Part shown: positions 39,099 through 47,837 of the stretch, piece by piece
Position numbering within the stretch: the first letter of the stretch is position 1
Layout: the number at the start of each line of letters is the position of its first letter
Assembly (NCBI RefSeq): GCF_033110285.1
Contig: NZ_CP136995.1
Location: 930,001 to 994,000 of the forward strand
Reading direction: 5' to 3'
Length of the DNA stretch: 64,000 bases
Origin: Ottowia sp. SB7-C50
GTDB lineage: Bacteria > Pseudomonadota > Gammaproteobacteria > Burkholderiales > Burkholderiaceae_C
The notes under the pieces: generated by a model
The model's database searches: none
What the model was told of the DNA's origin: nothing
Seen by the model: only the letters and a program-made list of their open reading frames with translations
Made by a program: the position numbers and the translations under genes

Positions 39099-39842
39099 TT
39101 ATGTCGCGCCATGCCGCGCTTCGTCGGTGCGCGCCAGCACCAGCACGGTGACGTCGGCGGCGCCGGCGGACTGCAGCGCGGACGCGGCCTCGCGCACGCT
39201 GGCGCCGGTGGTCATCACGTCGTCGACCAGCGCCACGCGGCGGCCCGCCAGTTCGGCGACCCGCAGCGGATCGACCTGGAACGCGCCCCGCACGTTCTTC
39301 AGCCGCTCGGCGCGCGGCAGGCTGCGCTGCGGCGGCGTATGCCGTGTGCGCAGCAGCAGCCCGGCCTGCACGCGGCCGGGCGCCAGGCGCCGCGCCAGCA
39401 GCAGCGCCGGGTTGTGGCCGCGCTCGGCCAGGCGTTGCGGTGACAGCGGCATCGGCAGCACCAGATCGACCGCGTCCAGCGCCGCCGGCACGCCCGGTGC
39501 GGCCCACAGCAGCGCCGCCAGCGGGCGCGTCAGGCCGACGTCGCCGTCGAACTTCCAGCGGCCGATACACATCGACCAGGGCCCCGCATAGTCCAGCGCG
39601 GCCAGGCACAGCGCCATCGGCGGCGGCTTGCGCAGGCAGGCGCCGCACACCGCCACGCCGTGCGCCACGGGCAGGGCGCAGGTGCGGCAGCGGGCCACGG
39701 CGGGCATGAAGCGCGCAACGCACGCGCGGCACAGCCGCTCGGCCGGCCAGGCGTGGCAGACCAGGCACTGGCTGGGCCAGCCCCCCGCGCGCGCGGCCGG
39801 TCGGCCGTCATGGCGGGGCAGCAGGTGCGTGAACAGGCGCAT
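39099..39842 (-). CDS. ComF family phosphoribosyltransferase-like protein
   Basis: 247 residues. Four CxxC pairs (CLVC, CRAC, CRTC, CGAC) near residues 25-70 form a zinc finger, followed by a type I phosphoribosyltransferase fold with the PRPP loop VALVDDVMTTGAS. ComF/GntX proteins act in DNA uptake or use of DNA as nutrient. I start at MRLFTHLLP (39842); an upstream start at 39878 or earlier would overlap the divergent methyltransferase gene. Confidence 0.87.
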   Translation of the reverse strand: MRLFTHLLPRHDGRPAARAGGWPSQCLVCHAWPAERLCRACVARFMPAVARCRTCALPVAHGVAVCGACLRKPPPMALCLAALDYAGPWSMCIGRWKFDGDVGLTRPLAALLWAAPGVPAALDAVDLVLPMPLSPQRLAERGHNPALLLARRLAPGRVQAGLLLRTRHTPPQRSLPRAERLKNVRGAFQVDPLRVAELAGRRVALVDDVMTTGASVREAASALQSAGAADVTVLVLARTDEARHGAT

Positions 39843-39882
39843 CGGGCAAGGTGAGGGCAGCGCGGTCAATATACTGCCCGCC

Positions 39883-40806
39883 ATGTCCGCGCCTGCCACC
39901 GACCGACCGCCCACCATCGACCCGGTGGCGGCGCAACGCTGGGCCACGCGGACGCGTACGGCATCGCCCTGGCTGCACGAGGAAGTGGCGCGGCGCATGG
40001 CCGAGCGGCTGGCGGTGATTCGCGTGCCGGTGCAGCGCTGGGCCGACTGGGAGCCGGTGCGTGGCGGCCTGCAAGGCCACGATCAGGTGGCGGCGCATTA
40101 CCCGGATGCCGAATGCTTTCGTGTGCTACCGCATACTGGTATTGGGCATGAAGCTATAAAAAAAGAAGCAAAAGGCTGGTGGCAGCGCCTGCGGCGCACG
40201 CCCGCCCGCGTGACCGACGTGGCGCAGCCGCCGCCCGCGTCGGTGCAGATGGTGTGGGCCAACATGCTGATTCACCAGCACGCCGACCCGACAGCGCTGA
40301 TGGCCGACTGGCACCGCGCGCTGGCGGTGGATGGCTTCGTGATGTTTTCGGCGCTGGGGCCGGACACGCTGAAGGAACTGCGCCCGCTGTACGCCCAACA
40401 CGGCTGGCCGCCGCCCGCACAGGACTTCACCGACCTGCACGACTGGGGCGACCAGCTGGTCGCGGCCGGCTTTTCGGAGCCGGTGATAGACATGGAACAC
40501 ATTACGCTGACCTTTGCGTCGCCTGCGCGACTGCTGCAGGAACTGCGCGAACTGGGCCGCAACCTGCACCCCGGGCGCTTCGCGGGGCTGCGCACGCCGG
40601 CCTGGCGCGAGCGCCTGGACGCCGCGCTGGACGCACAGTTGCGCACCGGCGGGGCAGACGCCCCCTTGGCGCTGACCTTTGAGGTCATCTATGGGCACGC
40701 CATGAAGGCACCGCCACGCCATGCCGTCAAGGGCGAAACGGCGATCGCGCTGGACGACCTGAAAGCGTCGTTGCGACAGCGCAATAAGAACTTGCCCTCT
40801 GTTTGA
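39883..40806 (+). CDS. BioC-like SAM-dependent methyltransferase
   Basis: 307 residues resembling malonyl-ACP O-methyltransferase (BioC) in its second half: WANMLIHQHADPTALMADWHRAL, GFVMFSALGPDTLKELR, and DMEHITLTFASPARLLQELR. The usual SAM motif I (GxGxG) is absent; the region reads RWADWEPVRGG, as I recall for a Burkholderiales subgroup of this family. Bases 40121-40170 are a dispersed repeat copy encoding HEAIKKEAKGWW in the middle of the Rossmann domain. Enzymatic activity is therefore uncertain. Divergent from comF. Confidence 0.8.
   Translation: MSAPATDRPPTIDPVAAQRWATRTRTASPWLHEEVARRMAERLAVIRVPVQRWADWEPVRGGLQGHDQVAAHYPDAECFRVLPHTGIGHEAIKKEAKGWWQRLRRTPARVTDVAQPPPASVQMVWANMLIHQHADPTALMADWHRALAVDGFVMFSALGPDTLKELRPLYAQHGWPPPAQDFTDLHDWGDQLVAAGFSEPVIDMEHITLTFASPARLLQELRELGRNLHPGRFAGLRTPAWRERLDAALDAQLRTGGADAPLALTFEVIYGHAMKAPPRHAVKGETAIALDDLKASLRQRNKNLPSV
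40121..40170 (+). repeat. Dispersed two-hairpin repeat inside BioC-like gene
   Basis: GAAGCTATAAAAAAAGAAGCA with a more diverged 5' half (GTGCTACC...GGTATTGGGCAT). Read in the same frame as the pgi and ligAB copies. Confidence 0.65.
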
Positions 40807-40894
40807 GTTTTGTCAAAGTGCCCCGGTGACTGGAGTACACTGCCGCCACTTGCGCCGGGTTGGTTTTCCGGCGGTGGTGCGGAGACAAGTCGCC

Positions 40895-41392
40895 TTGCAG
40901 GAACCCTCGCCTTATCGGTTGGCTCGCGTCAGCGGGCAGGCGCTGGCGTGGCACCTTCGTCGCAACTGCAGCGTCACGCCGCGCCAGCTGTGTCTGGTGT
41001 ATGCGGGGCTGTGCTTCGTGTCGCTGGCGGTGGGCATCGGATTCTGGGTGATCGGTGCCCGGCTGGTGCTGGGTTTCGCGGGGCTGGAGTTGCTGGCGGT
41101 GGGCGCGGCGTTTCTGGTCTACGCGCGGCACGCCGCCGACGGCGAAACGGTTTCGCTGCAGGACGGGCGCTTGACCGTGGTGAGGGAGATCGCCGGCAGG
41201 CGGGAGAAGATGGAGTTCGGTTGCGCGCATGTCCGTGTTGCGCCGCCGGTCGACGCGCATGGCCTGATCGAGGTCGTGGCGCATGGTCGGCGGGTGGACG
41301 TGGGGCGGCACGTGCGGCCGGAATTTCGGCCGGTGGTGGCCGGGGAGCTGCGCAGGGCCTTGCAGGCCGCGGGTCATGGCCCGCTGCGCTGA
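40895..41392 (+). CDS. DUF2244 domain-containing membrane protein
   Basis: 165 residues with two membrane helices (about residues 29-70) and a short C-terminal domain, the DUF2244 layout. Genes of this family often sit directly before cytochrome oxidase subunit II in beta- and alphaproteobacteria, as here. No ATG is available; the TTG at 40895 (LQEPSPYRL) has GGAGA nine bases upstream, while a GTG at 40826 starts an unlikely Arg-rich extension. Function unknown. Confidence 0.78.
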   Translation: MQEPSPYRLARVSGQALAWHLRRNCSVTPRQLCLVYAGLCFVSLAVGIGFWVIGARLVLGFAGLELLAVGAAFLVYARHAADGETVSLQDGRLTVVREIAGRREKMEFGCAHVRVAPPVDAHGLIEVVAHGRRVDVGRHVRPEFRPVVAGELRRALQAAGHGPLR

Positions 41393-41407
41393 TCGGAAGT
41401 GAATTCA

Positions 41408-43036
41408 ATGGTTGAAGCAGCAAACGACGTGGGCACGATGAAGAGCATTGCAAACAGGCTGGCCGGCACGCCGGCGCGGATGGCCGCATGGGGCGGGGCA
41501 TGGCTGGCGGTAGGCAGCGCGCATGCCCAGGTCAAGGATCTGCCGGGCGGCCCCGCGGTGCGCCAGCTCAACCTGCCGCCGCCGGTCACCAAGATCGCCG
41601 AGGCGCAGCACTGGCTGCACTGGATGATGCTCATCATCTGCACGGTGGTGTTCGTCGTCGTGTTCTCGGTGATGTTCTATTCGATCTGGAAGCACCGCAA
41701 GTCGCAGGGCGCCAAGGCGGCCACCTTCCACGAATCGGTGGCGGTCGAAGTGGCCTGGACCATCGTGCCCTTCCTCATCGTCATCGGCATGGCGCTGCCC
41801 GCCACCAAGGTGGTGGTCGCGCAGAAAGACACCACCAACGCCGACCTCACCATCAAGGCCACCGGCTACCAGTGGAAGTGGGGTTACGACTACCTGAACG
41901 GCGAAGGCGCCGGCATCGGCTTCCTGTCCACGCTGGATTCGTCGCAGCGCGCGCTGTCCAACGCCGGCAAGCCGGCGGGTGACGACTACCTGCTGCGCGT
42001 CGACAACCCGCTGGTCGTGCCGGTCGGCAAGAAGGTGCGCATCATCACCACCGCCAACGACGTGATCCACGCCTGGATGGTGCCGGCCTTCGGCGTCAAG
42101 CAGGACGCCATTCCCGGCTTCGTGCGCGACACGTGGTTCCGCGCCGAGCAGACGGGCGACTTCTACGGCCAGTGCGCCGAGCTGTGCGGCAAGGAACACG
42201 CCTACATGCCGATCCACGTGAAGGTGCTGCCCGCCGCCGAATACACGGCCTGGGTCGAGCAGCAGAAAAAGCGCCAGGCCGCGCTGGCCGACGACCCCAA
42301 CAAGGTCTGGACGCTGCCCGAGCTGGTCGCGCGCGGTGAGAAGGTCTACGCGGCCAACTGCGCAGCCTGCCACCTCGAAAGCGGCAAGGGCGGCGGCGCC
42401 ATCAAGGCGCTGGACGGCAGCCCGATCGTGCTCGGCCCGCTGGCCGACCAGATGCACGTGCTGCTGGAAGGCCGCAACAACGGCGCCATGCCGGCGTGGA
42501 AGCAACTGTCCGACGTCGAGCTGGCGGCGGTCGCCACGTACACCAAGAACCACTGGACGAACAAGACCGGCAAGATGATCCAGCCGGCCGAGTTCAAGGC
42601 CGCGCGCGCGGGCCAGTTCCCCGCCGGCGGCTCGGCAGCAGCGCCTGCTGCTGCAGCGCCCGCACCGGCGGCTGCACCTGCACCCGCGGCATCGGCCACG
42701 GCCGCCGCGCCCGCGGCCGGCATGCCGTTCCAGGTCTTCTTCGCCAGCGGCCAGACCGCGCTGGACGCCGAGGCCAACGCCACGCTGAAGGCCGCGGCTG
42801 AGTATCTGAAGGCGCATCCGGACGTCAAGGTCGCACTGTCCGGCTTCGTCGACTCGACCGGCAACGCCGACCAGAACGCCGAACTGGCCAAACAGCGCGC
42901 GCAGGCCGTGCAGGGCGCCCTGCAGGCGGCCGGCATCGCCGCCGAGCGCATCGACCTACGCAAGCCCCAGACCATCACCGCCGGCCAGGGTCCGGACCGT
43001 GAAGCCCGCCGCGTCGACATCGCCGCCGCCAGCTGA
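41408..43036 (+). CDS. ctaC: Cytochrome c oxidase subunit II with cytochrome c and OmpA domains
   Basis: 542 residues in five parts: a signal peptide (cleavage after AHA near residue 38), two membrane helices, the cupredoxin domain with the CuA ligands in CAELCGKEHAYMPIHVK, a class I cytochrome c domain (CAACH near residue 320), an Ala/Pro-rich linker of about 40 residues, and a C-terminal OmpA-like domain (FFASGQTALDAEA; FVDSTGNADQNAELAKQRA). CuA and heme c pass electrons to subunit I (caa3-like oxidase). The OmpA domain keeps the Asp and Arg expected for peptidoglycan binding. Start at the ATG 41408; the ATG at 41438 is also possible. Confidence 0.95.
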   Translation: MVEAANDVGTMKSIANRLAGTPARMAAWGGAWLAVGSAHAQVKDLPGGPAVRQLNLPPPVTKIAEAQHWLHWMMLIICTVVFVVVFSVMFYSIWKHRKSQGAKAATFHESVAVEVAWTIVPFLIVIGMALPATKVVVAQKDTTNADLTIKATGYQWKWGYDYLNGEGAGIGFLSTLDSSQRALSNAGKPAGDDYLLRVDNPLVVPVGKKVRIITTANDVIHAWMVPAFGVKQDAIPGFVRDTWFRAEQTGDFYGQCAELCGKEHAYMPIHVKVLPAAEYTAWVEQQKKRQAALADDPNKVWTLPELVARGEKVYAANCAACHLESGKGGGAIKALDGSPIVLGPLADQMHVLLEGRNNGAMPAWKQLSDVELAAVATYTKNHWTNKTGKMIQPAEFKAARAGQFPAGGSAAAPAAAAPAPAAAPAPAASATAAAPAAGMPFQVFFASGQTALDAEANATLKAAAEYLKAHPDVKVALSGFVDSTGNADQNAELAKQRAQAVQGALQAAGIAAERIDLRKPQTITAGQGPDREARRVDIAAAS

Positions 43037-43082
43037 TCGCCACCGCCAGACCGAATTTCAGAGTTTTCCCGGAGAGTCCTCC

Positions 43083-44714
43083 ATGAGCGCCGTTCTTCCT
43101 ACCTCCCACGCTGGCCACCACGACCACGGGCACGATGACCACCACCACGCCCCCAGCGGCTGGCGGCGTTGGGTCTTCGCCACCAACCACAAGGACATCG
43201 GTACGCTGTACCTGCTGTTCTCGTTCACGATGCTGATGATCGGCGGCGTGCTGGCGCTGCTGATCCGCGCCGAGCTGTTCCAGCCCGGCCTGCAGGTGGT
43301 CAACCCCGAGCTGTTCAACCAGCTCACCACCATGCACGGGCTGATCATGGTGTTCGGCGCGATCATGCCGGCGTTCGTGGGCTTCGCCAACTGGATGATC
43401 CCGCTGCAGATCGGCGCCAGCGACATGGCGTTCGCGCGCATGAACAACTTCAGCTTCTGGCTGCTGATCCCGGCCGGCATCATGCTGGTGGGATCGTTCT
43501 TCATGCCCGGTGGCGCGCCCGCTGCCGGCTGGACGCTGTACGCCCCGCTGACGCTGCAGATGGGCATGTCGATGGACACCAGCATCTTCGCGATGCACAT
43601 CATGGGCGCCAGCTCCATCATGGGTGCGATCAACATCATCGTCACCATCCTGAACATGCGCGCGCCCGGCATGACGCTGATGAAGATGCCCATGTTCTGC
43701 TGGACCTGGCTGATCACCGCCTACCTGCTGATCGCCGTGATGCCCGTGCTGGCCGGCGCCATCACCATGACGCTGACCGACCGCCACTTCGGCACCAGCT
43801 TCTTCAACCCCGCCGGCGGCGGCGACCCGGTGATGTACCAGCACATCTTCTGGTTCTTCGGCCACCCCGAGGTCTACATCATGATCCTGCCGGCCTTCGG
43901 CATCGTCAGCCAGGTGGTGCCGGCCTTCGCCCGCAAGAAGCTGTTCGGCTACGCCTCCATGGTGTATGCCGTGGCGGCCATCGCCATCCTGTCGTTCATC
44001 GTGTGGGCGCACCACATGTTCACCACCGGCATGCCGGTCACGGGACAGCTGTTCTTCATGTACGCGACCATGCTGATCGCCGTGCCCACGGCCGTGAAGA
44101 TCTTCAACTGGGTGGCCACCATGTGGCGCGGTTCGATGACGTTCGAGACACCGATGCTGTTCGCAGTCGGCTTCATCTTCGTGTTCACCATCGGCGGCTT
44201 CACGGGTCTGATCCCCGCCGTCGCACCGATCGACACGCAGATCCAGGACACCTACTACATTATTGCGCACTTCCACTACGTGCTGGTGGCCGGGTCGCTG
44301 TTCGCGATGTATTCCGGCTTCTACTACTGGGCGCCCAAGTGGACCGGCGTCATGTACAACGAAACGCGCGGCAAGGTCCACTTCTGGTGGTCGATGCTGT
44401 CGTTCAACCTGACCTTCTTCCCGATGCACTTCCTGGGCCTGGCCGGCATGCCGCGCCGCTATGCCGACTATCCGATGCAGTTCACCGATTTCAACATGGT
44501 GGCCTCGATCGGCGCGTTCCTGTTCGGCTTTGCACAGGTGTACTTCTTCCTGGCCATCGTGCTGCCCATGATGCGCGGCCAGGGCCAGAAGGCGCCGCAG
44601 CGCCCCTGGGAAGGTGCCGAGGGCCTGGAGTGGGAAGTGCCGTCGCCCGCGCCCTTCCACACCTTTGAAAACCCGCCGAAGCTGGACGCCACCGCCACGC
44701 GCGTGGTGGGCTGA
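43083..44714 (+). CDS. ctaD: Cytochrome c oxidase subunit I
   Basis: 543-residue, 12-helix core subunit binding heme a, heme a3 and CuB; reduces oxygen and pumps protons. Family segments: TTMHGLIMVFGAIMP, HPEVYIMILPAFGIVSQ (CuB histidine and the cross-linked tyrosine), WAHHMFTTG and YYIIAHFHYVL. The N-terminus has an unusual His-rich stretch (HAGHHDHGHDDHHH) before the first helix. AGAG-type site upstream of the ATG at 43083; a longer in-frame reading overlaps ctaC and is rejected. Confidence 0.97.
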   Translation: MSAVLPTSHAGHHDHGHDDHHHAPSGWRRWVFATNHKDIGTLYLLFSFTMLMIGGVLALLIRAELFQPGLQVVNPELFNQLTTMHGLIMVFGAIMPAFVGFANWMIPLQIGASDMAFARMNNFSFWLLIPAGIMLVGSFFMPGGAPAAGWTLYAPLTLQMGMSMDTSIFAMHIMGASSIMGAINIIVTILNMRAPGMTLMKMPMFCWTWLITAYLLIAVMPVLAGAITMTLTDRHFGTSFFNPAGGGDPVMYQHIFWFFGHPEVYIMILPAFGIVSQVVPAFARKKLFGYASMVYAVAAIAILSFIVWAHHMFTTGMPVTGQLFFMYATMLIAVPTAVKIFNWVATMWRGSMTFETPMLFAVGFIFVFTIGGFTGLIPAVAPIDTQIQDTYYIIAHFHYVLVAGSLFAMYSGFYYWAPKWTGVMYNETRGKVHFWWSMLSFNLTFFPMHFLGLAGMPRRYADYPMQFTDFNMVASIGAFLFGFAQVYFFLAIVLPMMRGQGQKAPQRPWEGAEGLEWEVPSPAPFHTFENPPKLDATATRVVG

Positions 44715-44725
44715 GCAGGCTGTAA

Positions 44726-44848
44726 ATGTCGACCGCGATGTCCGACGAGCAACGCAGGCGCAACGTGCGCCTGGGGCTGATCCTGGGCACGGTGGCGCTG
44801 GTGTTCTTCATCGGCTTCATCGTGCGCATGGTGGTCCTGGGGCGCTGA
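44726..44848 (+). CDS. Cytochrome oxidase small assembly protein
   Basis: 40-residue single-helix protein: a charged N-terminus (SDEQRRRNVRLG), then a hydrophobic helix (LILGTVALVFFIGFIVRMVV) and a short end. Position between ctaD and ctaG, size and layout match the tiny membrane protein found there in Burkholderiales oxidase operons. It starts 11 bases after ctaD. The role in oxidase assembly is inferred from location. Confidence 0.78.
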   Translation: MSTAMSDEQRRRNVRLGLILGTVALVFFIGFIVRMVVLGR

Positions 44849-44864
44849 CGGGAAGCCGGTGGCC

Positions 44865-45479
44865 ATGGGGTTGCGCAGCGAAAACCTCCGGATTCTGGGC
44901 AAGCTGGCCGTGGTGGCCGCGGGCATGTTTGCCTTCGGCTACGCCATGATCCCGCTCTATCGCGCGATCTGCGAAGCCACGGGCATCAACATTCTTTCGC
45001 TTTCCGAGCGGCAGGTTCCGGGCAACGGCAAGGCCGGGAAGGCGGCGCAGGTGCTGCGCAACAGCCAGGTCGACAAGACGCGGACGATCACCGTCGAGTT
45101 TGACGCCAATGCGCGCGGGCCCTGGCACTTCAAGCCGGCGCTGCGCACGCTGCAGGTGCACCCGGGCGAACTGGCCACGGTGATGTACGAGTTTCAGAAC
45201 GTGCAGGACCGCCGCATGGCCGCACAGGCCATTCCCAGCTATGCGCCGCCGCAGGCCACGCCGCATTTCAACAAGCTCGAATGCTTCTGCTTCAACCAGT
45301 ACACGCTGGAGCCGGGCGAGAAAAAGGAATGGCCGGTGGCTTTCGTCATCGACCCGCGCATTCCCAAGGACGTGACCACCATCACCTTGTCCTACACCTT
45401 CTTCGAAGTTGGCGGCAAGACACCGGCGCCGCCCGAGGCCAGCGCCGCAGCCTTCGTGCGTTCGGGGGCAGGCGCATGA
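44865..45479 (+). CDS. ctaG: Cytochrome c oxidase assembly protein CtaG (copper delivery)
   Basis: 204 residues. One N-terminal membrane helix (LGKLAVVAAGMFAFGYAMIPLY) and a periplasmic immunoglobulin-like domain with the copper-binding CFCF motif (KLECFCFNQYTL), as in Cox11/CtaG, which builds the CuB centre. ATG at 44865; a GTG two codons upstream is an alternative. Overlaps the next gene by ATGA. Confidence 0.95.
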   Translation: MGLRSENLRILGKLAVVAAGMFAFGYAMIPLYRAICEATGINILSLSERQVPGNGKAGKAAQVLRNSQVDKTRTITVEFDANARGPWHFKPALRTLQVHPGELATVMYEFQNVQDRRMAAQAIPSYAPPQATPHFNKLECFCFNQYTLEPGEKKEWPVAFVIDPRIPKDVTTITLSYTFFEVGGKTPAPPEASAAAFVRSGAGA

Positions 45480-45715
45480 CGCAGCAGCCGAACCACCCCG
45501 CTGCGCCGGCCGCCAAGCGGTCGTTCTGGCGTACGCTGCGCATGGTGGCCTGGGGCTTTCTGGGCGTGCGCAAGGGCAGCGAATACCAGCGCGACCTGGC
45601 GCAGGTCAACCCCTTCCATGTCATCGTGGCGGGGTTGGTGGGCGCCGTCCTGCTGATACTGTTGCTGCTGGGCATCGTCAACTGGGTGGTGTCCGGCGCC
45701 GCGCCGGCGGGGTAG
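45476..45715 (+). CDS. DUF2970 domain-containing protein
   Basis: 79 residues with the family core SFWRTLRMVAWGFLGVRKGSEYQ (two parts of a conserved block) and one C-terminal membrane helix. Found inside betaproteobacterial oxidase operons; function unknown. Start overlaps the ctaG stop codon, indicating coupled translation. Confidence 0.85.
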   Translation: MTQQPNHPAAPAAKRSFWRTLRMVAWGFLGVRKGSEYQRDLAQVNPFHVIVAGLVGAVLLILLLLGIVNWVVSGAAPAG

Positions 45716-45718
45716 TCG

Positions 45719-45780
45719 TTAGAAATATAGGGCAAGCGCCCTTGTGATACAAGCGTTGAGAGCTACGAATTCAAGAGCAT
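45719..45780 (+). repeat. Dispersed two-hairpin repeat in oxidase operon
   Basis: AAATATAGGGCAAGCGCCC, ACAAGCGTTG and AGAGCTACGAATTCAAGAGCA. Fills the spacer before ctaE and ends at its ribosome-binding site. Confidence 0.65.
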
Positions 45781-45795
45781 AGGAGTGAAGTGAAG

Positions 45796-46677
45796 ATGTC
45801 AGCCACCGCACACGGCCACACGCCGTACTACTACGTTCCGGCCGAATCGCGCCATCCGGTGATGGCCGCCATCGGCCTGTTCATGATGATCGTCGGCGCG
45901 GGGCTGTGGGTCAACGGCGCCGCGTGGGCGCCCTACGTGTTCTTCCTTGGGCTGGTCTGGTGGCTGTTCGTGCTCTACCAGTGGTTCGGCGACGCCATCC
46001 GCGAAAGCGAGGGCGGCCTTTACAGCCGCCGGATCGACCTGTCCTATCGCTGGAGCATGAGCTGGTTCATCTTCTCCGAGGTGATGTTCTTCGGCGCGTT
46101 CTTCACCGCGCTGTGGTGGGCGCGCGCGCACTCGGTGCCGGCGCTCGGCAGCCTCGAAAACGCGCTGCTGTGGCCCGACTTCAAGGCCGTCTGGCCGAGC
46201 GTCGCCGCCGGCGCCACCGCATCGCCTGCCGGCATCGTGGAGCCCTTCCAGACCATGGGCCCGTTCTGGCTGCCCACCATCAACACCGCGCTGCTGCTGA
46301 CCTCGGGCGTCACGCTCACCATCGCCCACCACGCCCTGCTGGCCAATGCCCGCAGCCGCTGCATCACCTTCATGTGGATCACGGTGATTCTGGGCGCCAC
46401 CTTCCTGTTCGTGCAGGGCTACGAATACGCCCACGCCTACAGCGACCTGAACCTCAAGCTCAGCTCCGGCGTGTACGGGTCCACCTTCTACATGCTGACG
46501 GGCTTCCACGGCTTCCACGTGCTGGTGGGCATGCTGATGCTGCTGTTCATCACGCTGCGCCTGATGAAGGGCCACTTCACGCCCGAGCGCCACTTCGGCT
46601 TCGAAGGCGCCGCGTGGTACTGGCACTTCGTCGACGTGGTGTGGCTGGGCCTGTACATCCTGGTGTACTGGATGTAA
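45796..46677 (+). CDS. ctaE: Cytochrome c oxidase subunit III
   Basis: 293-residue, seven-helix subunit that stabilises the oxidase core. Signature segments: WSMSWFIFSEVMFFGAFFTALWWAR, SGVTLTIAHHALL and TGFHGFHVLVGMLML, ending in EGAAWYWHFVDVVWLGLYILVYW. The ATG at 45796 has AGGAG ten bases upstream; the GTG at 45790 is too close to it. Confidence 0.96.
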   Translation: MSATAHGHTPYYYVPAESRHPVMAAIGLFMMIVGAGLWVNGAAWAPYVFFLGLVWWLFVLYQWFGDAIRESEGGLYSRRIDLSYRWSMSWFIFSEVMFFGAFFTALWWARAHSVPALGSLENALLWPDFKAVWPSVAAGATASPAGIVEPFQTMGPFWLPTINTALLLTSGVTLTIAHHALLANARSRCITFMWITVILGATFLFVQGYEYAHAYSDLNLKLSSGVYGSTFYMLTGFHGFHVLVGMLMLLFITLRLMKGHFTPERHFGFEGAAWYWHFVDVVWLGLYILVYWM

Positions 46678-46696
46678 GCCGGTCCGCCGGCCCTCG

Positions 46697-46726
46697 CAAA
46701 AAGAGCGCCGTGCGGCGCTCTTTTTG
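46697..46726. terminator. Bidirectional terminator after ctaE
   Basis: CAAAAAGAGCGCCG / CGGCGCTCTTTTTG hairpin, with a T run on either strand. It serves ctaE (+) and the convergent small membrane protein gene (-). Confidence 0.9.
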
Positions 46727-46758
46727 CTTGAATGGCGGCTTGGGGTCGATTGACGCGA

Positions 46759-46992
46759 TCAGCCGGTGGTGATGCCGGTCGGCTGGATCCACCCCAGCCA
46801 CCAGGCCAGCAGAATGCAGATGAACAGCAGCACCGACAAACCCACCCGCATCGCCAGCGCCCGCATCATGTGCGTGGCGCGCTGTGCGTCGGGCTTGTCG
46901 CCCGGCTTGCCGTGCTTGAGCATGAAAAACAGCGCCGAGGCCAGGCTGCCCAGAATGCCAAAAAACGCGAGTGCGACCAGCGCTTGTTTCAT
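46759..46992 (-). CDS. Twin transmembrane protein (DUF2909 type)
   Basis: 77 residues with two hydrophobic helices (LVALAFFGILGSLASALFF and VGLSVLLFICILLAWWLGW) joined by a basic loop. This small family sits beside SURF1/oxidase genes in Burkholderiales; function unknown. ATG at 46992; the upstream reading is Arg-rich with no support. It is the only minus-strand gene within the oxidase locus, divergent from the SURF1 gene. Confidence 0.8.
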   Translation of the reverse strand: MKQALVALAFFGILGSLASALFFMLKHGKPGDKPDAQRATHMMRALAMRVGLSVLLFICILLAWWLGWIQPTGITTG

Positions 46993-47081
46993 GGCGCGAA
47001 TTATGCGGCCGCCGCGTGCCGCGATTCGCCGCGCCGCCGCGCATCCCACCGTTTTCGTCGCCCGGTGCGCAAGGACCGCGC

Positions 47082-47837
47082 ATGGCTGAGCCGTCATCGC
47101 GCACCCGCTTCGGGTGGCGCTTCTGGCTGCTGCTGGCCGCCACGCTGGCCGGCGTCGCCATCACGTCTTCGCTGGGCCGCTGGCAGTTGTCGCGCGGGGC
47201 CGAGAAGGAGGCACTGCAGGCCGCCATCACGGCGCGCCAGCAGCAGCCCGCGCTGGACGGTGCCACGCTGGCGCGCCCGTTGACACCGGCGCAGAAGGAC
47301 GGCCTCCTGCACCGCAGCATCACGTTGCGTGGCGAATGGCTGCCCGATCGCACCGTGTTTCTCGACAACCGGCCGATGCAGGGGCAGGCGGGTTTCTTCG
47401 TCGTCACGCCGCTGCGCCTGGCGGGCAGCGACACCGTGCTGCTGGTGCAGCGCGGCTGGGCGCCACGCCATCAGCGCCAGCGCGAATCGCTGCCGCCGGT
47501 CGACACGCCCGCCGGCCCGGTGCAGGTCAACGGCCGCATCGCCGAACACCCGTCGAGGGTCTATCAGCTGGGCACGGACTCGGCCGGGCCGATCCGGCAG
47601 AATCTCGACCTGGAAGCCTTTCGCGCCGAAACCGGCCTGCCGCTGGCCAGCGTGATGGTGCTGCAGACCGGGCCGCCCAGCGAAGGGCTGCGGCGCGACT
47701 GGCCCGAGGCCGCCTCCGGCGTCGACAAGCACTACGGCTACGCCTTCCAGTGGTTCGGGCTGTGCACGTTGATCGGCCTGCTTTTTTTGTGGTTTCAAGT
47801 TGTCAGACCTTTCTACCGCTCCCGCCGCCTCGCCTGA
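47082..47837 (+). CDS. SURF1 family cytochrome oxidase biogenesis protein
   Basis: 251 residues with a helix at each end: WRFWLLLAATLAGVAITSSLGRWQLSRG (the LGxWQ signature, in two parts) and HYGYAFQWFGLCTLIGLLFLW. SURF1 inserts or stabilises heme a in subunit I. Start MAEPSSRTR at 47082. The next gene's start lies inside its 3' end. Confidence 0.93.
   Translation: MAEPSSRTRFGWRFWLLLAATLAGVAITSSLGRWQLSRGAEKEALQAAITARQQQPALDGATLARPLTPAQKDGLLHRSITLRGEWLPDRTVFLDNRPMQGQAGFFVVTPLRLAGSDTVLLVQRGWAPRHQRQRESLPPVDTPAGPVQVNGRIAEHPSRVYQLGTDSAGPIRQNLDLEAFRAETGLPLASVMVLQTGPPSEGLRRDWPEAASGVDKHYGYAFQWFGLCTLIGLLFLWFQVVRPFYRSRRLA

Noticed and set aside
40826..40894. N-terminal extension of the DUF2244 protein from the GTG at 40826
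   Set aside because: The extension is Arg-rich and unlike the family; a GGAGA site favours the TTG at 40895.
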